DNA from: Phyto melanocephala
Taxonomy: Eukaryota > Arthropoda > Insecta > Diptera > Rhinophoridae
NCBI GenBank assembly: GCA_941918925.1
Contig: OW799237.1
Location: forward strand, 72,427,126-72,491,125
DNA length: 64,000 bases
Direction: 5' to 3'
Each line of letters starts with the position of its first letter. Within the stretch, counting starts at the first letter, position 1. The position numbers were made by a program, and so were the translations under genes. Below, in pieces: positions 23,387 through 33,329 of the stretch. A model generated the notes under the pieces. That model did not search any database. It was given only the letters and a program-made list of their open reading frames with translations, and was not told the origin of the DNA.

Positions 23387-23745
23387 CGCCAGTGTCTTTT
23401 TCGGTATACTTAAAATTAAAAACGTTATAAAACTGACAAAATTAGATATACAATTCTGAAATTTTCAAGACATTGATTTTTGATTTATAGATTTGTAACA
23501 ACGGAAAAAAATGGTGACACTCCCACTTTTACGTCTACCTCCTATATACCGCTATATTTTAAATTCATATAATTTTTCTATTGGAAGAATAAAGGATTCC
23601 ATATTAAAATATCTATCATTAATACTTAAAAGTTCATAACACTAACAGAATTATAGGTGTGATGGCATATCTAATTATCTGGTCAATGTTATTATAATTC
23701 CAGAAAATAAAGGTGACACGTCCACTTTTACGCTTATTTCTCATA

Positions 23746-24608
23746 CTAGCCAAACCCGGCGCGCGTTGCTACGCCCTTTAATGAATCGAAATGCATTCTG
23801 AATTTTAATTGAATATCAAGTGCAAAAACCTAAAAATTATAATTTTTTTATGGGCGTGGCCCTTCCCACTTTTCTGGTCACGAAATTATTTAGTAATGAC
23901 AGCTCAATATGTGTGCAAGGTTTCAGAAAAATCGGACCAGTGCAAGTACTTCAAAATTATAATTGTTTTTATGGGCGTGGCCCTGCCCACTTTTCTAATC
24001 ACGAAATTGTAAAGTCATAACAGCTCAATATGTGCGCAAAGTTTCAGAATAATCAATCCAGTGCAAGTACCTCAAAATGATACCTTTTTTTTATGGGCGT
24101 GGCACTGCCCACTTTTCTAATCACGAAATTATTTAGTAATGACAGCTCAATATGTGTGCAAGGTTTCAGAAAAATCGGTCCAGTGCAAGAACCTCAAAAT
24201 TAGAACTTTTTTTATGGGCGTGGCCCCGCCTACTTTTTTAATCACGAAATTATAAAGTCATGACAGCTTAATATGTGTGCAAAGTTTCAGAAAAATCGGT
24301 ACAGTGCAAGTAATTCAAAATTAAAACTTTTTTAGGGGCGTGGCCCCGCCCACTTTTCTTATCACGAAATTATTTAATCATGACAGCTCGATATGTGTGC
24401 AAAGTTTCAGAAAAATCGGTCAAGTGCAAGTAGCTAAAACTGATAACTAATTTTTTATGGGCGTAGCCCCGCCCACTTTTTTCACCCATAAACACTCCCT
24501 GGTATGTGTACAACAACTTACCAAAGTTTGAGCCCGATCGGTTTTACAGTTTCGGAGTCTATAGCTAACACACACACACACACAGAGTTTCACTTTTATA
24601 TATATAGA
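23746..24608 (-). mobile_element. Non-autonomous Helitron, copy 4 (minus)
   Basis: On the minus strand it runs from TCTATATATATAAAAG (24608) to GGCTAG (23746), with A and T on the outer sides, five to six 118-bp units and a (TG)n run. It splits family A. Confidence 0.85.
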
Positions 24609-25032
24609 TGACGCTTTTCCTTAAATTCATATAATTTCGAAATTTTGGCAGAATACTTTTTTACTTTTAAGTAATCACAAAATAACAAATTTCATGCAAA
24701 GTTGTTATCTACGAAAAGGTAGATCTGAGATATGGTTTTGTTTCAGTATCTTAATTTCATTAGTGTTTTATAATAATCTTAAAACTAACGTTTTAAGCGA
24801 CCACGTGCCTAGATATTTATAAATAAGTATTTATACAATGAATAGCCATGAAAAATCTGTCTTTTATTTCGTATACTTTAAATTGTTTAAAAAAATGCAT
24901 ATAAAAGCTGAACCCTTTCTGTTTTTTGTATTTTTTTTATTTTTGTAGACATACATCCATTTATTTAATTTTAACAAAAACTTTTTTTGGGACACTAACA
25001 GGAGCCTTAAAATTACAAAAACCATCTTTGAA

Positions 25033-25038
25033 TTTATT
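25033..25038 (-). terminator. Poly(A) signal AATAAA of the polydefensin gene
   Basis: AATAAA on the minus strand about 70 bp after the stop codon, at a normal distance for a short 3' UTR. Confidence 0.6.
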
Positions 25039-25106
25039 TAATAATCAGCAAGTAATATGAAACATGTGACTTTCAAGACATATGAAACAGGTCCTTGTTG
25101 TCTGAA

Positions 25107-27713
25107 CTAAGCGAAGCCAGCATCATTAGTTAGGCATGTGCAGACATTTCTGGCATTGCAGTAACCGTCCTCATATTTTCTCTTTTTACAATCAGCACTA
25201 CACATCAGAAATCTATAATAATTACCCGACAGTTGACAAATGTCGCCTTTAGCAACTCTATGACTAAAAGTTGCTTGTAAGTTTATTTGAACAGACTCTT
25301 CAACTTCGAGCTCAATTGAATAAGTATCATTGACTACGCATATGCATATGTTAACATTGCAATAACCATACTTATAGTTTCTCTTTTTACAATCATTACT
25401 GCACATCACAAATCTATCATAATCTACCGTAAAGTGGCAAATATTGCGGTTAGCGTATCTTTGATTTAAAGTTTGTTGTAATTTTTTATGAACATACTCT
25501 TCACTGGCGACCTCAGTTGAATTAGTGGCATCATTAAAGCATGTGCAGACATTTCTAATATTACAATAGCCATCCTTGTATTTTTTTATTTTGCAATCAG
25601 CACTACACATAACAAATTGCGTAGAATTACTCGTAAGATGACAAATGTCGCGCATAGCATATTTTCGGCCAAAACTTTCTTGCGAATTTAGTTGAGCAGG
25701 CTCTTCCTTTTCTATCTCACCCGACTTAGTTTCATTAGATACACATGTGCAAACATTTTTTGTATCACAATAACCATCACTGTATTTTCCATTTTTACAA
25801 ACAGCACTACACATCACAAATCTAAAATAGTCACCTGTAAATTGGCAGATATCGCGTTTAGCACCCATCTGACCAAACGTTTCTAGCGAGTTTATTTCAT
25901 CAGACTCTTCAGGATCGACTTCAACCGATACATTAGCATTAGCTACGCACGTGCAGATATTTTTTATATTACAATATCCATCCCTGTATTTTCTCTTTTT
26001 ACAATTAGAACTACAAATCTTAAGTCTGTTATAACTACCCATAACACTGCATACATCGCGATCAACATATATTCTTTGCACATATTCTTCACCTTCGACC
26101 TTAGCCAAATTAGTGTCATTGGTAACGCAAGTACAAACGTTTTTGATATCACAATATCCATCCTTATAATTTCTCTTTTTACAATCAGCACTACACATCA
26201 GAAATCTGTAATAATTACCCGACAGTTGGCAAATGTCGCCTTTAGCAACTCTATGGATAAAAGTTGCTTGTAAGTTTATTTGAACAGGCTCTTCAACTTC
26301 GAGCTCAACCGAATAAGTATCATTGACTACGCATATGCATATGTTAACATGGCAAAAACCATCCTTATAGTTTCTCTTTTTACAATCATTACTGCACATC
26401 ACAAATCTATCATAATCTCCCGTAAAGTGGCAAATATTGCGGTTAGCGTATCTTTGATTTAAAGTTGGTTGTAATTTTTTATGAACGTACTCTTCACTGG
26501 CGACCTCAGTGGAATTAGTGGCATCATTAAAGCATGTGCAGACATTTCTAATATTACAATAGCCATCCTTGTATTTTTTTATTTTGCAATCAGCACTACA
26601 CATAACAAATTGCGTAGAATTACTCGTAAGATGACAAATGTCGCGCATAGCATATTTTCGGCCAAAACTTTCTTGCGAATTTAGTTGAGCAGGCTCTTCC
26701 TTTTCTATCTCACCCGACTTAGTTCCATTAGATACACATGTGCAAACATTTTTTGTATCACAATAACCATCACTGTACTTTCCGTTTTTACAAACAGCAC
26801 TACACATCACAAATCTAAAATAGTCACCTGTAAATTGGCAGATATCGCGTTTAGCACCAAACGTTTCTAGCGAGTTTATTTCATCAGACTCTTCAGGATC
26901 GACTTCAACCGATACATTAGCATTAGCTACGCACGTGCAGACATTTTTAATATTACAATATCCATCCCTGTATTTTCTCTTTTTACAATTAGAACTACAA
27001 ATCTTAAGTCTGTTATAACTACCCATAACACTGCATACATCGCGATCAACATATATTCTTTGCACATATTCTTCACCTCCGACCTTAGCCAAATTAGTCT
27101 CATTGGTTACGCATGTGCAGACATTTTTAATATTACAATAACCATAATTATAACTTTTCTTTTTGCAATCATAACTGCACATCAAAAATCTATGATAATT
27201 ACCCGACAGTTGACAAATGTCGCTTTTAGCTTCTCTATGTTCAAAAGTTTCTTGTTGGCTTATTTGAACAGCCTGTTTAACTTTGACTTTAATCGATACA
27301 GTGGCATTAGCTACGCACGTGCAGACATTTTTAATGTTACAATAACCATCCTTGTAATTTCGTTTTTTACAATCATCACTGCACAACACAAATCTATAAT
27401 AATTACCAGTCAGCTGACAAATATCAATCATAGCATTTATGTGAACGGAGTCTTCAACGCCATCCTTAACAGAAGAAGTCTCGTAAGTTAAGCATGTGCA
27501 GACATTTTCTGTATTACAAAAACCATCTCTGTATTTTCTTTTTTTGCAATCAGCACTACACATTATGAATCTTAAATAATCGCCCGTAAATTGGCATATA
27601 TCGCGAGTACCAGAGTCAGTAGCATTAGTTACAGCTAAATCGGTGCCCTTGAGTTCAGCGGAGTCAGTCAGTGTAAAAGTAAGAACGAGTACAAATGCCC
27701 AGATAAGTTCCAT
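25107..27713 (-). CDS. Secreted polydefensin: 13 tandem insect-defensin (CS-alpha-beta) domains
   Basis: Intronless 868-residue ORF. Residues 1-19 form a signal peptide (M-E-L, hydrophobic core, cut likely at DSA|E). Thirteen domains begin at about residues 39, 98, 166, 226, 291, 359, 427, 494, 554, 622, 690, 758 and 825. Eleven follow C-x11-C-x3-C-x9-C-x5-C-x-C, the spacing of insect defensins (Pfam Defensin_2); domains 7 and 12 have four residues in the C4-C5 loop. Most carry a D-G-Y-C gamma-core-like motif. Domains are basic; linkers of about 23-32 residues are acidic (EVDPEES, EIEKEEP, ELEVEEP). Each linker after domains 2-12 has an N-x-S/T sequon soon after the last cysteine, and most end in R or K one or two residues before the next domain. 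Known insect defensin precursors are about 90-100 residues with one domain, so this length is exceptional. Secretion and antimicrobial action are inferred from family; a CS-alpha-beta venom or salivary peptide role is the main alternative. Confidence 0.93.
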   Translation of the reverse strand: MELIWAFVLVLTFTLTDSAELKGTDLAVTNATDSGTRDICQFTGDYLRFIMCSADCKKRKYRDGFCNTENVCTCLTYETSSVKDGVEDSVHINAMIDICQLTGNYYRFVLCSDDCKKRNYKDGYCNIKNVCTCVANATVSIKVKVKQAVQISQQETFEHREAKSDICQLSGNYHRFLMCSYDCKKKSYNYGYCNIKNVCTCVTNETNLAKVGGEEYVQRIYVDRDVCSVMGSYNRLKICSSNCKKRKYRDGYCNIKNVCTCVANANVSVEVDPEESDEINSLETFGAKRDICQFTGDYFRFVMCSAVCKNGKYSDGYCDTKNVCTCVSNGTKSGEIEKEEPAQLNSQESFGRKYAMRDICHLTSNSTQFVMCSADCKIKKYKDGYCNIRNVCTCFNDATNSTEVASEEYVHKKLQPTLNQRYANRNICHFTGDYDRFVMCSNDCKKRNYKDGFCHVNICICVVNDTYSVELEVEEPVQINLQATFIHRVAKGDICQLSGNYYRFLMCSADCKKRNYKDGYCDIKNVCTCVTNDTNLAKVEGEEYVQRIYVDRDVCSVMGSYNRLKICSSNCKKRKYRDGYCNIKNICTCVANANVSVEVDPEESDEINSLETFGQMGAKRDICQFTGDYFRFVMCSAVCKNGKYSDGYCDTKNVCTCVSNETKSGEIEKEEPAQLNSQESFGRKYAMRDICHLTSNSTQFVMCSADCKIKKYKDGYCNIRNVCTCFNDATNSTEVASEEYVHKKLQQTLNQRYANRNICHFTVDYDRFVMCSNDCKKRNYKYGYCNVNICICVVNDTYSIELEVEESVQINLQATFSHRVAKGDICQLSGNYYRFLMCSADCKKRKYEDGYCNARNVCTCLTNDAGFA
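25110..26054 (-). repeat. Higher-order repeat unit B (defensin domains 9-13)
   Basis: Second copy of the five-domain block, residues 554-868. It ends a few residues after the last cysteine of domain 13, without a following linker. The near-identity with unit A over about 0.95 kb indicates a recent in-frame duplication or continuing gene conversion, whereas neighbouring domains within a unit differ much more from each other. Confidence 0.88.
26055..27038 (-). repeat. Higher-order repeat unit A (defensin domains 4-8)
   Basis: A 984-bp block encoding residues 226-553 of the polydefensin. It is almost identical in DNA and protein to the block that follows it: domain 4 matches 9, 5 matches 10, 6 matches 11, 7 matches 12 and 8 matches 13. 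The block lacks a 9-bp (Q-M-G) segment present in unit B before domain 10. Domain 3 also resembles domain 8, so the repeat register could be drawn one domain earlier. Confidence 0.9.
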
Positions 27714-27806
27714 TTAAAATAATAAAATTTATTAAGTACTACAATTTAATGCGTTCAGTTTAAAGTAATATTGTTGTGAAACATATGTTTAAAAGAATAG
27801 CGGCGG

Positions 27807-27857
27807 TATTTATACAAAACTTTTATACTAAATATTTTTTAAGTTTTTGCTGAAATT
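27807..27857 (-). promoter_or_regulatory. Polydefensin core promoter: TATAAATA box and conserved upstream A-rich element
   Basis: Minus-strand TATAAATA at 27807-27814, about 95 bp before the ATG. Just upstream (27835-27857), an element with the core GCAAAAACTTAAAAAA matches the element in front of the defensin pseudogene at 31417-31440 almost base for base. I saw no clear NF-kappaB-type site (GGG...CCC) nearby. Confidence 0.6.
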
Positions 27858-27884
27858 CGTCAATTTTTATATACTTTTCTGGCA

Positions 27885-28110
27885 TGTATACGGGTGACTT
27901 TTTAAGAGGTAGAGCGTTTTAATTTTAGTAGAATGCGACAATTCTCGGTTATTTTGTTGTCAAAGCAACGTTTGCAGTATTCGAATTTGATTTGAAAATT
28001 ATGGTTTATTTTGAAAAACTTACAGGGAAAATTTTCTTCAAAGCACACATTTGACTGACAAATCGTTTTAGCAGGATGGTGCATGATCTTACATAGCACG
28101 CTATACATTC
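27885..28110 (-). pseudogene. Probable Tc1/mariner C-terminal remnant upstream of the polydefensin
   Basis: The minus-strand frame reads A-K-T-I-C-Q-S-N-V-C-F and later F-E-Y-C-K-R-C, resembling the C-terminal part of some Tc1-like transposases. The GGTGACTTTTTAAGAG end at 27891 resembles one of their termini. It lies just outside the polydefensin promoter. Confidence 0.35.
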
Positions 28111-28849
28111 GAAAATGAAAAAAAAAACATTTGACGAACGAATAATTTCAAGAAATGTACTTGTTAACTGGCTTTATATTGAAAATTATACCTTCAAGTT
28201 AAGCGGTGCCACAAACCCGAAATTATGCCATTAATGCCAAAACGTTAAAAAAGCTTTACGGTTCAAAGTATTCCGTCTCTATTAAAAACACGCTTTATGT
28301 ATTCACAATTCTTTATGTACCAGTATTGTTTGCATATAATGTTTTTAATGCCTGCATTAAACAATAGTTTCTAAAGTTAGTTTTGGTTATATTGTACTTT
28401 GATTAGAACAAAATAATTACTTTATACGTTAAGCAAATAAGTGCTATAAAATTTTTCTTTAAACTTTAATATAATGAAGTTAATAAGAAAAGGCTTCACA
28501 AAAAGAAGCCAAACAGTCAATATGTGGCAAACTATACAGTGCGACAAAAAAATCTTAAAAATAGATTTACTTTTTTTAATAGATATTGTCAATAATATAC
28601 TATTTAACATGAATTAGTTTTTAAAATTTTCCAAAAACCTCCTGCGTTAGGGATAAAAATTCGGTTTATGCACTTACAAGTTAGTTATGATAAGAATATT
28701 TACTAAAGGGTGTTTTTATAAAGATATAGATCTTACATATAAAACAAAACAAAAACGCATTTTTTTAATTGACATAAAATTTACTTCGTTCAAAAGATAA
28801 TCTTTTGACATTATAATTTAAATGTGACCTCTGGCTAATGACTAGAAGT

Positions 28850-29110
28850 CTATATTTCGATAACTACTTCTAACATTTGTAGCCGTATATAGGCAATAAC
28901 TCGGTGAATATTGTCCTCGAAATGGTCAATCGTTTCAAGACTTATCGGCGTAGACAAGAGACTTCACTTATCCCAAAAAAAAAAAAAAAATAGTCTAGCG
29001 GCGTTATCGCACGATCTAGGAGGCTAGTTCACGGATCCAAAACGTAAAACTGTGAGGTTACCTAGCGTTTCACTTAATAAATCAATTGTGGCACGCTATG
29101 TGAGACATGC
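28850..29110 (-). pseudogene. Tc1/mariner transposase remnant
   Basis: The minus strand over 28880-28970 encodes S-L-V-Y-A-D-K and D-H-F-E-D-N-I-H-R-V-I-A, typical of the C-terminal region just after the catalytic core. Heavily decayed. Confidence 0.5.
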
Positions 29111-29399
29111 TGCGACGTCGTGTTTCAGCGACAGCTACTGCACGTCATGGTTTTTCAATTGATGAACAAAAAAGTCAGTAATCATGGCTATATAAAGTGA
29201 GCCTCGACGCTAAACAAAATTTGCTTATAAAAATCGGGGTACATATTTCGAACAGAATTATGATTTTCAAAAAAATTTTCACAATTTGTAAGCGTTGTTA
29301 TGGCGTCAGTCTATTCATATTTAATTGTCACACCAAACTAAACATAAATCACTTGACAGCTGAAAAAATGACCGCCACTTAAAAAAAAGTGTGGCTAAT

Positions 29400-29720
29400 T
29401 TAATGTTCCACACCTCTAAAAATACTTTTGATATTCAATAAGAAAAATACTAGTTCTATTTCATTATAGTGTCTTATATTCACTACGATATACGTTATGT
29501 AAAATTTAGAAACATGATAAATATGGTTGCTACGCCATTATCTGTCCTCTTTTTAACAAAAGTGGCTGTCAAACTATCGCTAACGGAATCGCTACAGGAG
29601 CATGATATTAGATTATTTTTGGAACCAGTTCGTTAATGGATATATTCACTTTTTCATAGTTTATTGCATTCTACTGGAATTACCACATTTGACACATACA
29701 CATACATATTTAAGTACTCA
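29400..29720. repeat. Family C-like segment
   Basis: Contains the inverse of the GTGGCGGTCAT block (ATGACCGCCACTT at 29367) and the TTTTTCATAGTTTATTGCATTCTACTGG block shared with other family C copies. Confidence 0.35.
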
Positions 29721-29929
29721 TAAATTTTTTGTACAACATTTTGTATAGCTGCAAAATAATCGATTTATTTTTATCATCCGATAGAGTCTTTTTTCTAATA
29801 TCGATAACCACATCAAAGTAAAACCGAAGTTAGCGATATGATACAACTAAATAACAAGGTAAACTGGTTTTAGTGACGTTTTGAATTGTTAAACTCAATA
29901 CAATAAATTAAAACAACAAATGCCAGTCT

Positions 29930-30690
29930 GCAAGTACCTCTCTTAGTCCACCTTTTCAAGTCTGTAGAGTTTACTCTTTGAAAGGCCAGCACTAGCAATT
30001 CTAGTTCCATTTCACAAAATGTAGTTGAAGATCCCCTTTTCAAGAGTTCGTCAACAGCCCCATTCCCAGCTATTCCTACGTGTCCTCTAACTTACGTCAG
30101 CCTCACCTTATTTATAGAGATATACTAATTGATCTTTAGAACTCACTTAAACACAAAAGAGAAGTTTACATCCAGCCAGAGCACGGGTTTTATAACCGAC
30201 TTGTTATTAAGTGTAATGGGAACTCTCTTCCCCTGTATTCAACACTCCAATAGGTGATCCAAAGCGAGCGGAAAAACAGTAATTTTTGCCTGATACCAGA
30301 CTCAAGGTTTATGTATCCTTTCGTCCATAAATAACCCATCAGTCAAGATTTTGATGTTATTCTTCAAGCACTCATTGTACATTTATCAATCCGCTATGAG
30401 CGTGTTATGTAGTATTTTGACCAAATTTAACTCGACACATCCGCTCCAACGGCATCTAAGCCTTTTTACTCACGAGGTCGAGGAGTCTTCTATGCTACAA
30501 ATTAGACTCAAGACGATATCATGTGCCATAGCTTTGCATCCGACTTGCCGATCCAAACATCGCACTTATTGCCTGAGTTGTTGTGGTATGAATCACCCTA
30601 CCCAATGCGCCCAATGTCCAGAATGCGCTTCGTCAAGAACAGCCGCGGTGCCCATATGCCCGAAATCATTTTCAAATGTTAATGTCACCT
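29930..30690 (-). pseudogene. Non-LTR retrotransposon RNase H-region remnant (minus)
   Basis: In reverse complement it parallels 49530-50180: the block before RNase H, the ACTGATGGGTTATTTATGGACG segment (T-D-G-S-F-M-D in the better copy), the AACAAGTCGGTTATAAAACC segment, and V-R-G-H-V-G-I-A-G-N. So it is the same family as the element at 48720-50719, older and more decayed. Confidence 0.7.
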
Positions 30691-30863
30691 ATTGATCTTT
30701 CGAATAAAAAAAAAATTTTGATTACAATTTAAGTTTTTGTGTTATTTTTTACAGTTTCAAGTTCTATCGGGCTAAAAAAAACACCCTTTATAATAGTTAT
30801 TGAAAAGATTTTTTATATTAAAGATGAAAAATAAAAAGAGAATTTGTATTTTTTATGAATTTC

Positions 30864-30869
30864 TTTATT
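30864..30869 (-). terminator. Poly(A) signal AATAAA of the defensin pseudogene
   Basis: Minus-strand AATAAA immediately after the stop codon of the second domain. Confidence 0.4.
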
Positions 30870-30879
30870 TAAGGAGAAA

Positions 30880-31282
30880 TTAATTTTGGCATACACAGAA
30901 GCCTCGGAAACTGCAATAACCAGAGTTGTAGTTTATTTTAACGCAATAAGCAATACAATTGTTCCTTGAACTTCCAAAACTACAGGTGTCTTTTAATGCA
31001 GTTTTAAGTGGTCTTAGGAGTTCCAACAATGCTTACTACTTTCAGATAAATCTTTGGCACTAACGTCACTTATTTTTACATTATTACACATGCATACCTT
31101 ATGTATTTTCTCTTAATTCAAGCAGCAATACACTTCTCATGATTTAGTCTGAAATATCTTCCCTGTAAGTGGCAAACATTGCTCTCAGTTCCAAGACCGT
31201 TATTATCATCCTCTAAGATTTCGGCTTTTATCCGATCAAGATTCAAAGTTGCAAGAAATATAAGTATGCAGACGAATTTCAT
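30880..31282 (-). pseudogene. Broken two-domain defensin; second domain intact
   Basis: Paralogue of the gene at 14866-15396. The ATG and signal peptide (M-K-F-V start) are intact and the first domain begins normally with its C-H-L-Q-G motif. The codon for its third cysteine is TGA, and a deletion of several codons just after removes the fourth cysteine and shifts the frame. Further stops lie in the inter-domain region. In another frame, up to the TAA at 30880-30882, the second domain keeps all six cysteines (C-x8-C-x3-C-x9-C-x5-C-x-C) and the final short tail. As written it cannot produce the full protein; only a signal peptide plus half of domain 1 could be made. No splice pair that removes the damage is evident. 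Confidence 0.85.
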
Positions 31283-31392
31283 TTCTATAGAAATTTTTTA
31301 AAAAGTACAAATTTTTGAAAGAAAAATTTTAAAAATTTTAAAACTTAAAACGTAAAGTAGTTTTTAATAATATTGCAGTAACAAATCTGCTC

Positions 31393-31440
31393 TATTTATA
31401 TAAAAATTTCTTGATGTTTTTTAAGCTTTTGCTTGAAATT
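31393..31440 (-). promoter_or_regulatory. Promoter of the defensin pseudogene
   Basis: TATAAATA at 31393-31400 (minus), about 110 bp before the ATG, with the GCAAAAGCTTAAAAAA-type element at 31417-31440. It combines the features of the promoters of both other defensin genes, so the pseudogene may still be transcribed. Confidence 0.55.
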
Positions 31441-31928
31441 TTTAACATTTATTCACTTAATGCGTCTTAATTTCAAACGCAAATAATCTTATTTTTTTTT
31501 AACATAGTATTTGCTAACATGTTCCTGTCTTAGTTAAATAAATAAGAATAAGAATACATTGTCCGACTGAGACAGAAGTTTATCCTTGATTAAGTAAAAC
31601 ACATATTTGTTAAATAAAACGTTCAATATTCTTTTGTCATTAATATATGTTTGCTAACTCGTGCCGTAAACAAAAGTCTTTAGGTTTCGGAAAATTTATT
31701 TAAAAAAAAAAACACAATCGAGGCTAAACAAGTAAGAAGTCTTTATCTGTCTAAAACAAAAGTCAATCCTAGACAAAATACAAAACATCTGAATTTGTGA
31801 CTTGAAAAGTTATATTTTCTATTGTCTAATAATAATGTTTGCTTTCTCGTGTCTTAAAATATAGCTTTGGGAAATTTTACTGCTAACAATTTAAAATAAT
31901 TGTCTTATTATCATACCTGACAATAGAT
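31441..31928. other. AT-rich intergenic, no gene seen
   Basis: No domain, TIR or tandem repeat recognised. Confidence 0.4.
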
Positions 31929-32193
31929 ACATATCGATGCCTTACTTCCTCAACCTCGTATCTTAAAAAATACGGTTTTGCCTTTTTTATATCAAACGAT
32001 TGTTTTATGCTTTAATTAAAAAAGATTAGTATATTATTACTACTAATATACATAAATACAATCAATTCCTTAATAATTGCATTTAAACTTTTAACCAAAC
32101 ACCGAAGTATAAAAAGGATAACCGTTTTTTTTTCTCTCCTGAAAAATTTTATTTTTTAAGATACGAGGTTGAGGAAGTAAGGCATCGATATGT
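31929..32193. repeat. Foldback with 44-bp perfect arms
   Basis: 31929-31972 and 32150-32193 are exact reverse complements (arms include GATGCCTTACTTCCTCAACC). Loop of 177 bp. No target duplication found next to the arms. Confidence 0.75.
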
Positions 32194-32439
32194 TTTTCTA
32201 TAAGTAACTTTAAAATCAAAAGCTCCTATATATTTAATAAAAATCAACTTTAAATTTAATTAGCTTTTACTATAATGTAAATCCTAAGCTGGTGGCAATA
32301 TTGTTATTGAACAAAAAGATAAACAAGAGAAAAATAAAATGGTGCTGTTCAGAATCTTACAATACCTCTCACCATCACCAACATACATATGTAGGTATAA
32401 TGACCTTTTTATTATTTCTGGTGGCATCTGTATTTTAAA

Positions 32440-32830
32440 ATATTTACATATTTAGTTAACTGTATTCTACTGGCCAAGTCCTTTCATTTTATAAGAAGAA
32501 AAAAATATCCGACATCTCGGTTTAAACCCTTTTTTTCATTTTAAATTTTTTCATAGTTTTTCTTATTCTACTAATCAAACAAGTTCTTGTAATAGTGATT
32601 TTGAGGGATATACATGTGCGTCATTTTATTTATGATGTCATCTCGGATTTTACACTTTTTCATAGCTTACTAAATTCAAGTGCTCCAGCAATTCCATGGT
32701 ATACTGATACTGAAGGGGTTGATGGGAACAATTTTAATTACCAGAATTGCCCCATATGTAAATTTGTTGTACGCCATTTTATAGTGGCGTTCATAGCGAA
32801 TTTAAATTTTGTATAGTGTATTATATTTTG
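32440..32830 (+). repeat. Family C copy or copies
   Basis: GTTAACTGTATTCTACTGG, AAGTCCTTTCATTTTATA and the CATTTTATAGTGGCGTTCAT block repeat those at 12000 and 51230. No gene. Confidence 0.4.
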
Positions 32831-33329
32831 TTACTCAAGCCATTTCATTTAATAATTTCATATTCACTTTCTCGGTTTTCGAGAAACCAAAAAAAAATCG
32901 ATTTATGTTTATAAATTGTGGGAAGAACAACGAAGCAGTTGTATATTGGTACTTAAATACTAGTTTCTTTGACACCAATTTCCTTTTTTGCTTACGCCGA
33001 GGCTATGCATTGGCGTAACTATACCATTCTGGTGGGTGCCATTATAACGCGGTTGCCCATGAAAACCACAGATGTATCAGCAAGTAAGTTTATATTAGGA
33101 TTCAAACAAAGCTTACAAAAGAAGAACAACAAAAAATTTTGTTTTCTGATAAATGTTTTTAAATTACACATCATATTGGGAATTAAAAATTAATGATCCA
33201 TAGTTAAGTAAAGGTCTCCCATTGACGTGAATAAAAAGATAATTAAATACCTTAGCTCAATGCTTAGAAAACTTAATACCTAATGAGCTTTATTTGCCAT
33301 CATTATTACATGAGAGTTGAAATTTACTT

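Larger units (their letters stand above)
18005..24850 (-). repeat. Family A copy split by a DNA transposon and a Helitron
   Basis: The internal family A sequence (CCGTCCGTATGTCCGTCTGTTG at about 18078) runs to 18363 and resumes at 23387 (GTCTTTTTCGGTATAC). It is cut again by the Helitron at 23746-24608 and resumes with CTTAAATTCATATAATTTC. The uninterrupted copy at 44448-46838 shows the same order, which proves the nesting. Confidence 0.7.
28706..30788. mobile_element. Mariner-type TIR pair with internal insertions
   Basis: Left end AAGGGTGTTTTT and right end AAAAACACCCTT, each flanked by TA. 28850-29110 holds a minus-strand transposase C-terminal remnant. Later material, including a non-LTR remnant, lies inside. 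Confidence 0.55.

Noticed and set aside
25964..26191. Second minus-strand ORF inside the polydefensin
   Set aside because: Out-of-frame overlap with the long ORF, no cysteine pattern, no signal peptide.
25692..27491. Several plus-strand ORFs across the polydefensin with similar sequences to each other
   Set aside because: They are antisense shadows of the repeated defensin coding sequence; their mutual similarity comes from the minus-strand repeats.
30351..30695. 114-residue cysteine-containing plus ORF as another secreted peptide
   Set aside because: It is antisense to the non-LTR remnant and its cysteines do not follow the defensin spacing; no signal peptide.
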